A program made the translations under genes and the position numbers. 64,000 nt of DNA from a bacterium (GTDB lineage: Bacteria; Armatimonadota; Abditibacteriia; Abditibacteriales; Abditibacteriaceae), in assembly GCA_004172935.1 (NCBI GenBank), contig SDZD01000027.1:22200-86199 (forward strand). The letters run 5' to 3'. Shown here piece after piece: positions 8,825-18,448 of the stretch. Positions within the stretch are counted from its first letter, which is position 1; each line of letters opens with the position of its first letter. Below the pieces are notes generated by a model, which saw only the letters and a program-made list of their open reading frames with translations, made no database searches and was not told the DNA's origin.

Positions 8825-9787
8825 ATGAAAAAAGAACTGGGAATCTTCGTTTTGCTGGTTTTCCTGTGTGCCCTGGGATGGGGACTATCGGAAAACCACA
8901 GCTTTTTAAGCCAAGCCAACATCTATAACTTGTTGTATCAGGTCGGTATGTTCGGCATCTTCAGCCTGGGAATGGGCTTGGTCATCATCACTGGCGGTAT
9001 CGACCTGTCGGTGGGTTCGGTTATGGCGTTGCAGGGTGTTGTGTTGAGCATGATGCTCAATGACAAAGGCTGGCCCTGGCCAATCTCGATTGCGTTGTCG
9101 ATTTTGCTGTGCGTTGTGCTGGGCGCCTTCAACGGCTTCTTGATTACGCGAGTGAAAATGCAGCCGTTCATCGTGACGCTGTGCGGCCTGTTGTTTTATC
9201 GTGGTGTGGCGCGCTTTGTGTCCAACGATGAAACCAAGGGTTTTGGCGAAGCGACCGGCTTCACTGCCATTCGTGACTTCTTCAAGGGCCAGTTTCTGGG
9301 AGTGCCCACGGCGTTCTGGCTGCTGATGATTATCGCGGCGCTGATGTGGGTGCTGTTGCACCGCTCCATCTTCGGGCGCTATTTGTACGCTGCTGGTCGC
9401 AACGAAGACGCGGCTCGCTATTCGGGTATCGGTACACGCGGTATCATCTCCAGCGCCTACATCGTGCTGGGCTTTTTGACCGCTATCTCCGGCATCTTGT
9501 TCGCCTTCTACACCAACTCGGTGTCGCCTTCGGGCCACGCCAACTCGTATGAGTTGTATGGTGTTGCGGCGGCGGTTTTGGGCGGTTGTTCGCTGCGTGG
9601 CGGCGAGGGTTCGGTGCTGGGAATCATCTTCGGCGCCTTCCTACTGCAAATTTTGCAGAACCTCGTCAACCTGCTTGGCATCCCTTCCAGCTTGAACTTC
9701 GCTGTGATGGGCGCGGTTATCTTGCTCGGTGTTTTGGCCGACCAACTCCTCAAAAACCGCAAACCCAAAGTCAAAGTTGCTGCCTAA
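8825..9787 (+). CDS. Sugar ABC transporter permease (RbsC type)
   Basis: 320-residue integral membrane permease with 8-10 hydrophobic segments. Family hallmarks are GLVIITGGIDLSVGSVMAL near residues 55-75, GAFNGFLITRVKMQPFIVTL, and AAAVLGGCSLRGGEGSVLG near residue 245, which match the ribose/xylose/galactose permease family. It completes the importer with the ATPase and lipoprotein upstream. The start ATG at 8825 opens MKKELGIFVLLVFLC directly into the first membrane segment. An intrinsic terminator follows at 9808. Confidence 0.9.
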   Translation: MKKELGIFVLLVFLCALGWGLSENHSFLSQANIYNLLYQVGMFGIFSLGMGLVIITGGIDLSVGSVMALQGVVLSMMLNDKGWPWPISIALSILLCVVLGAFNGFLITRVKMQPFIVTLCGLLFYRGVARFVSNDETKGFGEATGFTAIRDFFKGQFLGVPTAFWLLMIIAALMWVLLHRSIFGRYLYAAGRNEDAARYSGIGTRGIISSAYIVLGFLTAISGILFAFYTNSVSPSGHANSYELYGVAAAVLGGCSLRGGEGSVLGIIFGAFLLQILQNLVNLLGIPSSLNFAVMGAVILLGVLADQLLKNRKPKVKVAA

Positions 9788-9807
9788 AGCAACACGACAA
9801 ACGAACG

Positions 9808-9840
9808 AAAGGGGGACTGGCAATGCCAGTCCCCCTTTTT
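9808..9840 (+). terminator. Terminator of the sugar importer operon
   Basis: GGGGGACTGGCA / TGCCAGTCCCCC is a perfect hairpin followed by TTTTT, 20 nt after the permease stop. It is a textbook intrinsic terminator. Confidence 0.9.
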
Positions 9841-9927
9841 GGTTTTATAGTGCCTCCAAATTGGTTTTGGGGCAAATTGGGAACTTATGCCCTTAAGATC
9901 CTCTGATGTTGCTGCAAGGATGGCCAA

Positions 9928-9971
9928 ATAAGGGGCTGTAATGCCTCAAAACGGCGTTCCCAGCCCCTTAT
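9928..9971 (-). terminator. Probable terminator of the ABC-F gene
   Basis: ATAAGGGGCTG and CAGCCCCTTAT form an 11-bp stem with a 22-nt loop, just downstream of the minus-strand ABC-F stop codon at 9994. The T tract is short, so its strength is uncertain. Confidence 0.6.
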
Positions 9972-9993
9972 GGTGTAGGGAAGCCAAGTGGCA

Positions 9994-11775
9994 TCAAGCG
10001 CGTTCTAAAAGCTCTTCCCAGCGGGCGAAGGCTTTTTCCAATTCGCTTTCTATTTGCGAGAGTCTTGTCGTGGCCTGAGCGACTTTTTGCGGGTCGCCCT
10101 GATAGAAGGCTGCATCGCCCATTTGGTCGCCGAGTTTCGCTTGCTCCTTTTCCAACTTCTCGATGCGGACGGGAAGTTCTTCCAGTTCGCGCGTTTCCTT
10201 GAAGCCCAATTTGCGGGGCTTGGCGGGAGCGGGTGTTGGTGTGGCAGGTGTGGCTGGCGCCGCTTTGGGTTTGGTTTCGACTGGCGCGAAGGTGGGGCGT
10301 TGGCGTTGCCAGTCGTCGAAGCCGCCGATGTATTCGTTGAGAACTAATTGACCAGTCGCATCGGGTTCGAACACCAGAGTCGAGGTCGCCACGTCGTTTA
10401 AGAATTGGCGGTCGTGCGAAACCATCAAAATGGTGCCATCGAACTCGACGAGCAAGTTTTCCAGCGTATCGAGGGTGTCGATGTCGAGGTCGTTGGTCGG
10501 TTCGTCCAGCACCATCAGGTTGGCGGGTTGAGTGAAGAGCTTGGCCAGCAGTAGGCGGTTACGCTCTCCCCCCGAAAGCAGTCCGGCTTTTTGGCGTACC
10601 CGTTTGGAGTCGAAACCGAACTCGCTGAGGAAGCCCACGACGTGGCGGTGTTGGCCGTTCCACAGAACAGTCGAGGCTTCTCCAGCCACATTTTCCTGCA
10701 CCGATTTGTCGTTGTCCAACTGGGCACGCAATTGGTCGAAGTAGGCGACCTGTAGGTTGGTGCCGAGTTTGACTTCGCCCTCTTGTGGTTCGAGTTGCCC
10801 CAGCAACAGGCGTAATAGAGTGGTTTTGCCCGAACCGTTCGGGCCAATGATGCCCACTTTATCGCCTCGCATCATGACGGTCGAGAAATCCTTCACGATG
10901 TTGCGATTGGGGTAGCTGAAGGATAGACCTTCGGCTTCAATCACCAGGCGGCCCGACTTACGCGCTTCCTGAGCGCGCAACTCGATTGGGCCACCGCGTT
11001 CGCGGCGTTGCTTGCGGTCTTCGCGCATCACCATGAGTTCGCGGATGCGGCTTTGCGACTTGGTGCGCCGCGCCTCGACGCCGCGCCGAATCCACTTTTC
11101 CTCTTCGGCCAACTTTTTATCGAAGACGGCGCGCTGAGCTTCTTCGGCTTCTAGTAGCGCCTCTTTGCGCATCAGGTAGGTATCGTAGTCGCAGTCGAAC
11201 GAGCGCAGTTGACCCCGGTCGAGTTCGACGATGCGCGTTGCAAGGCGGCGCAAAAAGGCGCGGTCGTGCGATACGAACAGCAGCGTTTTGACGTGGCGCA
11301 CCAAAAACTCTTCGAGCCATGCGATGGAGTCGATGTCGAGGTGGTTGGTTGGCTCGTCCAGTAACAACACGTCGGGTTGCTCGGCCAGAGCGCGGCCCAA
11401 AAAGGCGCGGCGTTTCAAGCCGCCCGATAGGTCCTGGAATAGGGCGTCGCCGTCGAGGTCGAGGCGCGACAGCAGAGTTTCGATTTCGAACTCTTCGCTG
11501 TGACCGTTACCCGCGATAATATCGCGCACACGGCCTTCAATGCCGCTGGGGACTTCCTGAGGGAGCATCGCTAAGCGAACGCTCTTTTGCAGCGCGATGC
11601 TACCCGCTTGAGCGGACAATTCGCCTGAAAGCACGCGAAGCAGCGAGGACTTACCTTCGCCATTACGACCCAATAAACACACGCGCTCGCCGCGCTCTAT
11701 AGAGAAGGCGGCGCTATCGAGCAACTGGACATCGCCCAGTCGGAGCGACACATCAGAAAATGAAATGAGGGCCAT
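9994..11775 (-). CDS. ABC-F family ATPase (Uup-like)
   Basis: Soluble ATPase with two ABC domains and no membrane segments; ABC-F proteins act on ribosomes or nucleic acid. Domain 1 has GRNGEGKSSLLR and LSGGLKRRAFLGRALAEQPDVLLLDEPTNHLDIDS; domain 2 has GPNGSGKTTLLR and LSGGERNRLLLAKLF...LDEPTNDLDIDT. Between them lies the charged linker (RKQRRERGGPIEL). A Pro/Ala-rich segment (PKAAPATPATPTPAPAKP) leads to a C-terminal coiled coil (RELEELPVRIEKLEKEQAKLGD), the arrangement of Uup. Start: the frame opens with a TTG at 11802, but the ATG at 11775 begins MALISFSDVSLRLGD exactly at the domain, so I use it; it gives 593 residues. No clear Shine-Dalgarno is present. Confidence 0.88.
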   Translation of the reverse strand: MALISFSDVSLRLGDVQLLDSAAFSIERGERVCLLGRNGEGKSSLLRVLSGELSAQAGSIALQKSVRLAMLPQEVPSGIEGRVRDIIAGNGHSEEFEIETLLSRLDLDGDALFQDLSGGLKRRAFLGRALAEQPDVLLLDEPTNHLDIDSIAWLEEFLVRHVKTLLFVSHDRAFLRRLATRIVELDRGQLRSFDCDYDTYLMRKEALLEAEEAQRAVFDKKLAEEEKWIRRGVEARRTKSQSRIRELMVMREDRKQRRERGGPIELRAQEARKSGRLVIEAEGLSFSYPNRNIVKDFSTVMMRGDKVGIIGPNGSGKTTLLRLLLGQLEPQEGEVKLGTNLQVAYFDQLRAQLDNDKSVQENVAGEASTVLWNGQHRHVVGFLSEFGFDSKRVRQKAGLLSGGERNRLLLAKLFTQPANLMVLDEPTNDLDIDTLDTLENLLVEFDGTILMVSHDRQFLNDVATSTLVFEPDATGQLVLNEYIGGFDDWQRQRPTFAPVETKPKAAPATPATPTPAPAKPRKLGFKETRELEELPVRIEKLEKEQAKLGDQMGDAAFYQGDPQKVAQATTRLSQIESELEKAFARWEELLERA

Positions 11776-11802
11776 TACTATCAAGTCAAACAGGCACAAC
11801 AA

Positions 11803-11832
11803 AACGCCGGTCGACTTTCGTCAACCGGCGTT
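11803..11832 (-). terminator. Terminator of the matrixin-like protease gene
   Basis: The 9-bp perfect stem AACGCCGGT / ACCGGCGTT with a 12-nt loop is followed on the minus strand by TTTTG. It lies 18 nt after the protease stop. Confidence 0.8.
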
Positions 11833-11849
11833 CTGAAGAAGGGTGTATT

Positions 11850-14531
11850 TTAGGAGCCAGCAACGCTCGGATTGGTGCTTACGATGCTGAATTCGGTCGT
11901 GGCCGATGTGCTGTTACCAACTTCATCGGTGCCCGTCGCGATCAGCGTGTAGTTACCCGCTGTGAGCGTTGGCCAGATGGAGCGGTTCCATTCGCCGCTG
12001 ATCATCAGGTTGACGGGAAGCGGAGTCGCGTTGGTCGCCCAGTTGTTGCCAACGCCCGTCCAGAATTTGCGGTCACTGGAGCGGCGCAGAGAGATGACCA
12101 GAGTCGAATCGCCTTCGGCATCTGAAACCGTGCCGCTGACGCGGCCCAGTGTCTTCAAGCGGGCGCCAGAGAATGGCACCTGAATGTAGACAGCTGGAGC
12201 GGTCGAATCGACGATAGTGCGTAGCGTGGCTGCTCCCACGTTACCAGCGCGGTCGGTGGCATTGGCCGTGATGATCAAGATGTTGCCCGCGATGCTGGTT
12301 TTGGGAGGATTACCCGACGAACGAGTCCAGGTGGAACCGCTCAGTTGGGTGGTCAATGCTGTTTTGGTACGAGTCCATGCAGTACCGCTCCAATACTGAT
12401 TATCGAACGGACGCTGGATGTAAAGTACGACCGAAGCCACACCTGTTCCGCCTGTATCGGTTGCTGTGCCTTGAATCAGGTCGACATTCAATGCGCTGAA
12501 GCTGGGTTTGGTGATGGCAACTCGTGGTGCCGTCTTATCAAGTGCCCCGGTTTCGTTGTCAACGATGGTCAACACCGCCGTTTGGCGTGTTGGGGCGATG
12601 GTGCCCGTACCAACCAAGTCGTAGAGACGCAGCCCAACCGTTTCGTTGTTTTCGCGGATGGTGTCATCCAAGATGGGAACGGTGAAGGTTTTTACGGTGC
12701 TATCGCCATTCGCCCACGAGAGGGTGCCTGTGACAGCGGTGTAGTCGGCGCCCGCAGTCGCGGTTCCGGTGGTTGTCGTTTGGTACTTGACCGAGACGGC
12801 GCCAGTGCGGCCCTGATTGTTGCGAACCACGCGCTGAACCGAGATGGTGGCCTGACGACCATTCTCATTGACCGAGTAGGTCGGTTCGGTGAAGGCAATT
12901 GAGCCGATGGGCAGCGGAACTGGTGTCGCTGTGGGAACAGGCGTCACAGTTGGGGCTGGTGTCGGTGTGCCCGCTGGAGTTGTGGTCGGCGTCGGTGTTG
13001 GGTCGATGTAGAGGTTTTCTTTGATTCGCAACACATAGCCCTGAACGGCAGTGGTCGTGTCCAGAGCTACAACGCGCACTACCAAAGGAGTTACCAATGT
13101 CGTCACCTTGACGTTTTCGATTATTTTGGTCGTGCCAATGCCGGTATCGGCAGATGTGGCGATAACCGCACCCGTGTTGCTGAGAATCGAAACCGAGAGG
13201 TTACGCTTGTTGCGTGGATCAAAATCTGAACCCGCCGAGCAGCTACCGTCATCGTTTTGTGGGCCTTCGAGGTAAACCTGACCGCGTGGCACAACCTGAA
13301 CCGTGATGGTGCGATTGAGCGCATCTGGCATGAACTTGAAGTAATCGACATCGGTTGAGGTCGCGTTGATGCTTTGCTCATCGACCGCTTTTTCGCCGTT
13401 CAAGTTTAAAGAACCCAAATCGACGGCATTTTCCAGAGCGTTATTGCGAGGAGTCTGTTCAAAGCCGTCGCCGTAGTTGTATTGGACTGCCTGAATATCG
13501 TCGAGCTGGGGGCCTTTGAAGCCGGAGTTGAGCGCTGGCTCCATTAGCTTGGTGCCGTTGCCGGGGCAGGTGTGTCCCAGACCTAGTCCGTGTCCATGCT
13601 CGTGAGCCAACGTGTTGAACAAGCCGACACCTGTGCCAGCATCGCGGAAGAAGCTGTCCTCGGTATCGAGCATCATGTCGCCGGAGTTCGGGAAGGCATT
13701 GTAGCCCAGAACGCCGTAGTCGCCGTCGATGCGTTTGCCGCCAATGCGAATGTCGGCGCGCACATCCAATGCGCCTGGCGATGAGAAGATGGGGGCGCCG
13801 TCGTCGTAATTGACTTCGACGTAGTGGATGCCCGTCAACTTCTCGTAGCGAGCGAACATGTCGCGGATTACCTGACGGAAGGATTCTTCGCTTCCATAGG
13901 TGGTGGCTGCCCACGCCCGTATGTTGGATACGGCGCCGTTGGCGTCATTTTCGCGTGCCCCATCCTTTGCCAGGTTCCAGGTGAGGGTGAAGGGAGCGCC
14001 CGCTGCAATAGAGGGGTTGGACGCAGTTTGTGTCCAACGTGCGCCGCCATCGGTGCGCAACTCGTTGTTGCCCGCGCGGAGCGAACGGCTGGCGAGGCTC
14101 AGCGATTTTCCAATTTTGGAGAAGGCGCTGATAACTGCGGGCTTGGTTCCAGGTGCAAAGCAAGGCTCGATGACCGTGTGCCCTTTGCGTGCATCCAACA
14201 ACATTTGGCGTGCCACGCGACGATCTGCCGCTGGCAAAAGTGCCCATTCCGCTTTCGACAAAACACGGGACATCTCCTCGTAGGAGCCGGGTTTTGCATT
14301 GTCAACGGGGTGCAGTTTGAAGGCGAACAAAGCTAAGTCGCCCTTCGAATAGTCGCCCTCCTCAGAAGCGTGAAAGCTGCTGAGTTGGAGATTGGGATCG
14401 TGAGAGTTTGCCGCTGCCTTAACCGTTTCGCTGGGAAGTGGTTTCAGCGAATAAGCCAGGCCAAAGGCACTCAATATTGTAAGAACCGTCCCAACTGACT
14501 TGAGACGAAATGTTTTGGGTTGACGGAGCAT
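11850..14531 (-). CDS. Secreted matrixin-like zinc metalloprotease, multidomain
   Basis: 893 residues. An N-terminal signal (FRLKSVGTVLTILSAFGLAYSL) leads to a propeptide of about 120 residues with a single Cys in VIEPCFAPG. The M10-type catalytic domain carries HEHGHGLGLGH (HExxHxxGxxH, about residues 305-320) and the Met-turn KLMEP. Next is a beta-rich domain resembling the bacterial pre-peptidase C-terminal type (ENAVDLGSL...VDYFKF), then a Thr/Pro linker (TPTPTTTPAGTPTP...). A Calx-beta domain follows (YSVNENGRQATISVQR ... GADYTAVTGTLSW), and two Ig-like repeats each with a W-T/N-W pattern (YWSGTAWTRT, FWTGVGNNWAT). It should degrade extracellular protein or remodel surface proteins. It has no same-strand partner close by, and the upstream 188 bases probably hold its promoter. 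Confidence 0.85.
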   Translation of the reverse strand: MLRQPKTFRLKSVGTVLTILSAFGLAYSLKPLPSETVKAAANSHDPNLQLSSFHASEEGDYSKGDLALFAFKLHPVDNAKPGSYEEMSRVLSKAEWALLPAADRRVARQMLLDARKGHTVIEPCFAPGTKPAVISAFSKIGKSLSLASRSLRAGNNELRTDGGARWTQTASNPSIAAGAPFTLTWNLAKDGARENDANGAVSNIRAWAATTYGSEESFRQVIRDMFARYEKLTGIHYVEVNYDDGAPIFSSPGALDVRADIRIGGKRIDGDYGVLGYNAFPNSGDMMLDTEDSFFRDAGTGVGLFNTLAHEHGHGLGLGHTCPGNGTKLMEPALNSGFKGPQLDDIQAVQYNYGDGFEQTPRNNALENAVDLGSLNLNGEKAVDEQSINATSTDVDYFKFMPDALNRTITVQVVPRGQVYLEGPQNDDGSCSAGSDFDPRNKRNLSVSILSNTGAVIATSADTGIGTTKIIENVKVTTLVTPLVVRVVALDTTTAVQGYVLRIKENLYIDPTPTPTTTPAGTPTPAPTVTPVPTATPVPLPIGSIAFTEPTYSVNENGRQATISVQRVVRNNQGRTGAVSVKYQTTTTGTATAGADYTAVTGTLSWANGDSTVKTFTVPILDDTIRENNETVGLRLYDLVGTGTIAPTRQTAVLTIVDNETGALDKTAPRVAITKPSFSALNVDLIQGTATDTGGTGVASVVLYIQRPFDNQYWSGTAWTRTKTALTTQLSGSTWTRSSGNPPKTSIAGNILIITANATDRAGNVGAATLRTIVDSTAPAVYIQVPFSGARLKTLGRVSGTVSDAEGDSTLVISLRRSSDRKFWTGVGNNWATNATPLPVNLMISGEWNRSIWPTLTAGNYTLIATGTDEVGNSTSATTEFSIVSTNPSVAGS

Positions 14532-14719
14532 ATCCTAGGGTAAAAGATGGATGCGACAGAATGATTAGGACGCCTTCCAATTATATCTTTTTTGCCTTGT
14601 CTCACGCCACTACAAATAGCGATTTACTAGGGCTAATCGAAACCCTTCACTGGTATATCAACAGAGCCTATTTGGCTTTATATTAAGGGACGATTGCGGA
14701 CTTGTAAATGGCGGGAGTT

Positions 14720-17380
14720 TTAGCGAGATCGTAAATAAATTGGCTCCGCACCAACCGAAATACGCCCATCTTTCGCGGCCATAGGGTTGCCCCATACATC
14801 CAGTGCCTCAAACCCACGGGGAACAGTAAGCGATTGGGCTTCGCCGTTGCTCCACACGACATCGACTTCGCGCCCGCCGCTTTCGCTTGCGGTAGGCATA
14901 AAGGCATAGGCCGTCAATCCCTTGCCGAGTGCCTTCGCTTTGGGAGTGCCTCTTCCATCGACCAGGCTGGCTAACACTGCTCGCGCCACCAGAAGCGGGC
15001 GCGGCGCGAAATCGTGTTCGAGCGCCCGATACATAGGATCGCCCATCGGGGTGCCCGAATGGACGGCGTACACGAAGAAATGCTTTACACCTGCCGCTAG
15101 TGAGGCCACATCGTAGCGCACCATGTAGGCCGCCTGTGAGTTAAAGGGCAGGCCTCCCGTTGAAGGCGCGTAAAACGAGCCTATGGCTCCCGGCCCACCT
15201 TCGGTGTTCCATAGCGGTTTGACTGGCCCGGCAGCTTTTTGAAGTTCGCGAAAATGGGTGGCGTTGTTTGCGACTCGCGAACCCGCACCGCCCGCGAGGG
15301 CATCGTTGTAGTCGTGGAACGAAAAGACATCGAACGCCGAAGTGCCCGACTTGGCGAGCACCGGTTTCGTCCAGGTGTCGTCGTGACCAGAGAAGGTATC
15401 GACGCCCACAACCGTCACACCAGCATTAGCGCGGTGCGCTTCCTCGTTGGCTGCGGCCATAAATTGGGCGTACAGTTCGGGCGTGGCGTTGGGATTTTTG
15501 GAGTTAATCCACCAGTCGCCCCACGGCTCGTTCCATATCTCCCAATTGTCGATGCGGCCTTTGTAGTGCCCCACCACGGTTTTGACGTAGGTGTGCCACT
15601 TATCGAGGGCATCGGGTTTGTCGGGGATATTCCAAATTCCCCAGTAGCCGCCCTCGCGCGGCTGAGTCGAAGTCCATTTCGGCGCACCATCCAACATTCC
15701 CAACACTGCCAGTCCCGCTGCATGTGCCCGGTTCACCTGTTCGTCATAGAACTCGAAGCGTCCCTCTTCAGGTTCGGCGATGGGCCATTTGCCAATCATG
15801 GATGAGTCGTGCAAGCGCACGAAGCGCTGGCCCAAATCACGCGCCACTTCGATATATGTCGGGGCGAAGGGGATGTGGAGTCCGAAATAGGATTGCGCGG
15901 GATTGCTGAGTTTCTTGGGGTAGGGCACACGCGCCCACACGAAATCGGTTGCCTGTGAAAGCGGCTGCCCCTTGGCATCTTGCAAGGTAGCCCGCAATTT
16001 CCAGATGCCCAATTTGGCTGAGCGAAAGGGAGGACCCGCAATTGGGCCGAAAGGAAGGTTTACTGAGGCTGTAAGAGGCGTCTGGGGGTTCCACGGCGCG
16101 AACTTTTGCGGAGGAAGTGGAGTTTCGTGTCCGTTGACATCTACCACCGACAAGCTAAAGCGGGCATTTGGTGGCGGGGCGGGTGCGACTTCGATGCGCA
16201 CGATGCTCTGATCAACTGGAAAGAAGAGATTGCCTTTGCGCGCTCCTCTGATTGCGATTTCGTAGGGGGCAGCGGGCACATAATTGGGCGAAGTTTTGTC
16301 GCCCTCTTCGAGCATGGCGCCATCAATGGCAACATCGCGCTGTCCTGCGCCTTTTTGCGAGGGAAAATGCACGCGCAAACGGTAGGCGTCGAGCAGGGGA
16401 GGAGTGAACGTCCACGTTACTCGTTTCCACTCTTGGCCCGCTTGCTGATAGGAGCGCAATTCGCTGCCATCCAGTTCGAGTGAGAGAGGGACATCAGGCC
16501 CCAGGGTGCGCACCCACAGCGAAAAGGTGTGTGGTACGCCAAATCGCATCGGTGTCACGGGGGCGGTGATGGCCCCATCACAGTCGGGCGCAATTTGCAA
16601 GGCCGCGCACCTTCCTCCTTGCGCAGCATCTCCGTGGACGTTCATCAAATTGAAGTCGCGCCACACCACGCGCGGGTCGCCTTCGACTCGCGCATTCCAA
16701 CCGCCCGAAATGCCGCTCTCGAATGAGCCGTTGGGCATCAAATTACCGGTTTGAGGCTTTTGATTCGAGACTTCGTTGGTGACATCATCGAGCGTGGCGT
16801 CGTCCACAAAGAAGGTGGTCGGCTCGGTCACGCGCAGCATCAAAAATACATCGGCATCTTCGGTGGCCTTGCCCAACACCGAAAAACGCTGCCATTCGGC
16901 GGAAAGTCCTGCTGAAGCCGCGCCGTAATTGCTGTAGGGCGCCGCTGCCTGTTGGAATTGCACCGTCAGACGCGAACCGGGGTTTCCGCGCAGCCATACC
17001 GAGAAGCGATAAAGGTGGCCTTTTTGGAAGTGCGCTGTTTGCGCGAATTGGGCGGCGCCTCCACCAACTCGCGACACGGCGATGCGCTGGCTGCTTTGGC
17101 CGCTATGAGGATTGGTCTTCTCAAGCGCATAAGAAACGCCGATGTCGGCCCAACTCGAATTATCATCCCATGCGCGCGCTAACTGGCCCGTACCCAGCCA
17201 GCCATTACCGTTGGGGGCGGTGTTGTTTAATGTTGTGCCCGCTTCCTCGAAACCGGGGTTCTGAAGGGGAAGTGACTGGGCCTGTGCGCCATGTCCGGCT
17301 GCCAGCAACGCCATCAACAAAGGAGGGAGAAATTTCACTACTGGAGTTGGAGCAATAATCTTTGGCTTCGAGGCGCCCAC
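14720..17380 (-). CDS. Secreted clan-A glycoside hydrolase with tandem carbohydrate-binding modules
   Basis: 886-residue exported glycosidase. Signal peptide FLPPLLMALLAAGHGAQAQ; then two modules resembling CBM4/9 (LQNPGFEEAGTTLN..., and LMPNGSFESGISGGWNARV...), a beta-sandwich linker, and a (beta/alpha)8 domain from about residue 490. The acid/base Glu is in WEIWNEPWG (about residue 617) and the nucleophile Glu in WNTEGGPG (about residue 725). The nearest families I can name are GH39/GH5-like; the substrate is unknown. A short beta domain closes the protein. It begins 6 bp after the phosphatase gene at 17387, so the two form an operon. The start MGASKPKI at 17380 gives a longish n-region but is the only good choice. 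Confidence 0.8.
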   Translation of the reverse strand: MGASKPKIIAPTPVVKFLPPLLMALLAAGHGAQAQSLPLQNPGFEEAGTTLNNTAPNGNGWLGTGQLARAWDDNSSWADIGVSYALEKTNPHSGQSSQRIAVSRVGGGAAQFAQTAHFQKGHLYRFSVWLRGNPGSRLTVQFQQAAAPYSNYGAASAGLSAEWQRFSVLGKATEDADVFLMLRVTEPTTFFVDDATLDDVTNEVSNQKPQTGNLMPNGSFESGISGGWNARVEGDPRVVWRDFNLMNVHGDAAQGGRCAALQIAPDCDGAITAPVTPMRFGVPHTFSLWVRTLGPDVPLSLELDGSELRSYQQAGQEWKRVTWTFTPPLLDAYRLRVHFPSQKGAGQRDVAIDGAMLEEGDKTSPNYVPAAPYEIAIRGARKGNLFFPVDQSIVRIEVAPAPPPNARFSLSVVDVNGHETPLPPQKFAPWNPQTPLTASVNLPFGPIAGPPFRSAKLGIWKLRATLQDAKGQPLSQATDFVWARVPYPKKLSNPAQSYFGLHIPFAPTYIEVARDLGQRFVRLHDSSMIGKWPIAEPEEGRFEFYDEQVNRAHAAGLAVLGMLDGAPKWTSTQPREGGYWGIWNIPDKPDALDKWHTYVKTVVGHYKGRIDNWEIWNEPWGDWWINSKNPNATPELYAQFMAAANEEAHRANAGVTVVGVDTFSGHDDTWTKPVLAKSGTSAFDVFSFHDYNDALAGGAGSRVANNATHFRELQKAAGPVKPLWNTEGGPGAIGSFYAPSTGGLPFNSQAAYMVRYDVASLAAGVKHFFVYAVHSGTPMGDPMYRALEHDFAPRPLLVARAVLASLVDGRGTPKAKALGKGLTAYAFMPTASESGGREVDVVWSNGEAQSLTVPRGFEALDVWGNPMAAKDGRISVGAEPIYLRSR

Positions 17381-17386
17381 ATGCCT

Positions 17387-18403
17387 TTAAAAATGCTCTT
17401 TGACCAACCGCCTTAGCACTGGGCGCACCTGTTCGGCCAGCGTCTCGTTGGCGAAGGCCATCCATACCACCGAACTGGTGGTATCAAGCGGGGCCGAGAG
17501 CGCTGTGCCATCGGGAGCTTCGACAATGCCGCCCGCCTCTTGCAGCAAAAACGCGGTGCAGATGTCGTAGGGGTGGCAAACCAGCGAGGAATCGAAGCCC
17601 AATCTGGCGTAAGCGAGCGGGCGCAAATCGCCTTGCATTCGGTCGTGTCCGACCAGAATTTCGAACATCTGCCCTCCCGTCGAGATGTACTGGTCGTCGA
17701 AGATAACCGGTGAGGGGCTACTGTTAAGTCCAATCAGTTCGTCCCACAGCTCTTCCTCTACTCCGGCCATCAGGGCTTTGCCTTCGGGGAAAAAGCGCGC
17801 TAACGCCGCGAAGCCATGCCGGAAATCCTGTGCTGTCGAGGGTTGTGGTATCCATGCGGTTTTCGAGCCGTCCAGCACATTAATACGCTCGCACACAAGG
17901 CCATCGCGCCCACAACCGCGCACTCCCGACACTTGATCGGCTAAATAGGCTTTAGAGGTAGGCAGTTCGCTCATGGCTGCAATGGTGATGTCGCGTAGGT
18001 CGGTCGCCTCGCCTTTTTGTGGCGCGAGCGCGGCCAGACTCCACGCGCTACGCTTGTCGTACATGATGCCGCGCGTGCCATCAATCGGGTCGAGGATGCA
18101 CTTCCATTTGGTGTCTTCAACGCGAACTGAGTCGGGAAAGCAAACCGACTCGCCATCTTCCAGTCCTTCCATCACAAGTTCGACGGGTTCGCTTGTAGGC
18201 CATTGGCGCGCGAACCATTCCATGATGGCCTCTTCCGAGACGCGGTCAATGGCGTAGATGGTATCGGCGCTGGTTTGGCCCGCGACGCGCGCGAACTCTG
18301 TCGCGTCGTTTTGGGTGCGCGCCGCCAACAGCGCGTCACGAATCGAGTCTTGAAGGTCGCAGAGCAGCGAACGTAAATAATCGGGATCGGCAGACGTAGA
18401 CAT
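17387..18403 (-). CDS. Inositol monophosphatase/3'(2'),5'-bisphosphate nucleotidase family protein
   Basis: 338 residues of the Mg-dependent, Li-sensitive phosphatase superfamily. Metal-binding motifs in order: an acidic stretch VMEGLEDGE near residue 82, ILDPIDGTRG near residues 100-110 (DPIDGT is the diagnostic motif), and SLVCHPYDICTAFLLQEAGG near residue 275, where the usual WDxxA is replaced by YDICTA. Substrates in the family include inositol phosphates, PAP and fructose-1,6-bisphosphate; the sequence does not decide. Cytosolic. It is the first gene of a two-gene unit with the secreted glycosidase, 6 bp downstream, which hints at sugar-phosphate metabolism. Confidence 0.82.
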   Translation of the reverse strand: MSTSADPDYLRSLLCDLQDSIRDALLAARTQNDATEFARVAGQTSADTIYAIDRVSEEAIMEWFARQWPTSEPVELVMEGLEDGESVCFPDSVRVEDTKWKCILDPIDGTRGIMYDKRSAWSLAALAPQKGEATDLRDITIAAMSELPTSKAYLADQVSGVRGCGRDGLVCERINVLDGSKTAWIPQPSTAQDFRHGFAALARFFPEGKALMAGVEEELWDELIGLNSSPSPVIFDDQYISTGGQMFEILVGHDRMQGDLRPLAYARLGFDSSLVCHPYDICTAFLLQEAGGIVEAPDGTALSAPLDTTSSVVWMAFANETLAEQVRPVLRRLVKEHF

Positions 18404-18448
18404 AATGGGTTCAACCTTATGTTACCTCTATGAAGCGGAGATTATTCG

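Noticed and set aside
12900..13010. Minisatellite in the matrixin gene
   Set aside because: The Thr/Pro-coding repeats are an in-frame interdomain linker, common in secreted enzymes.
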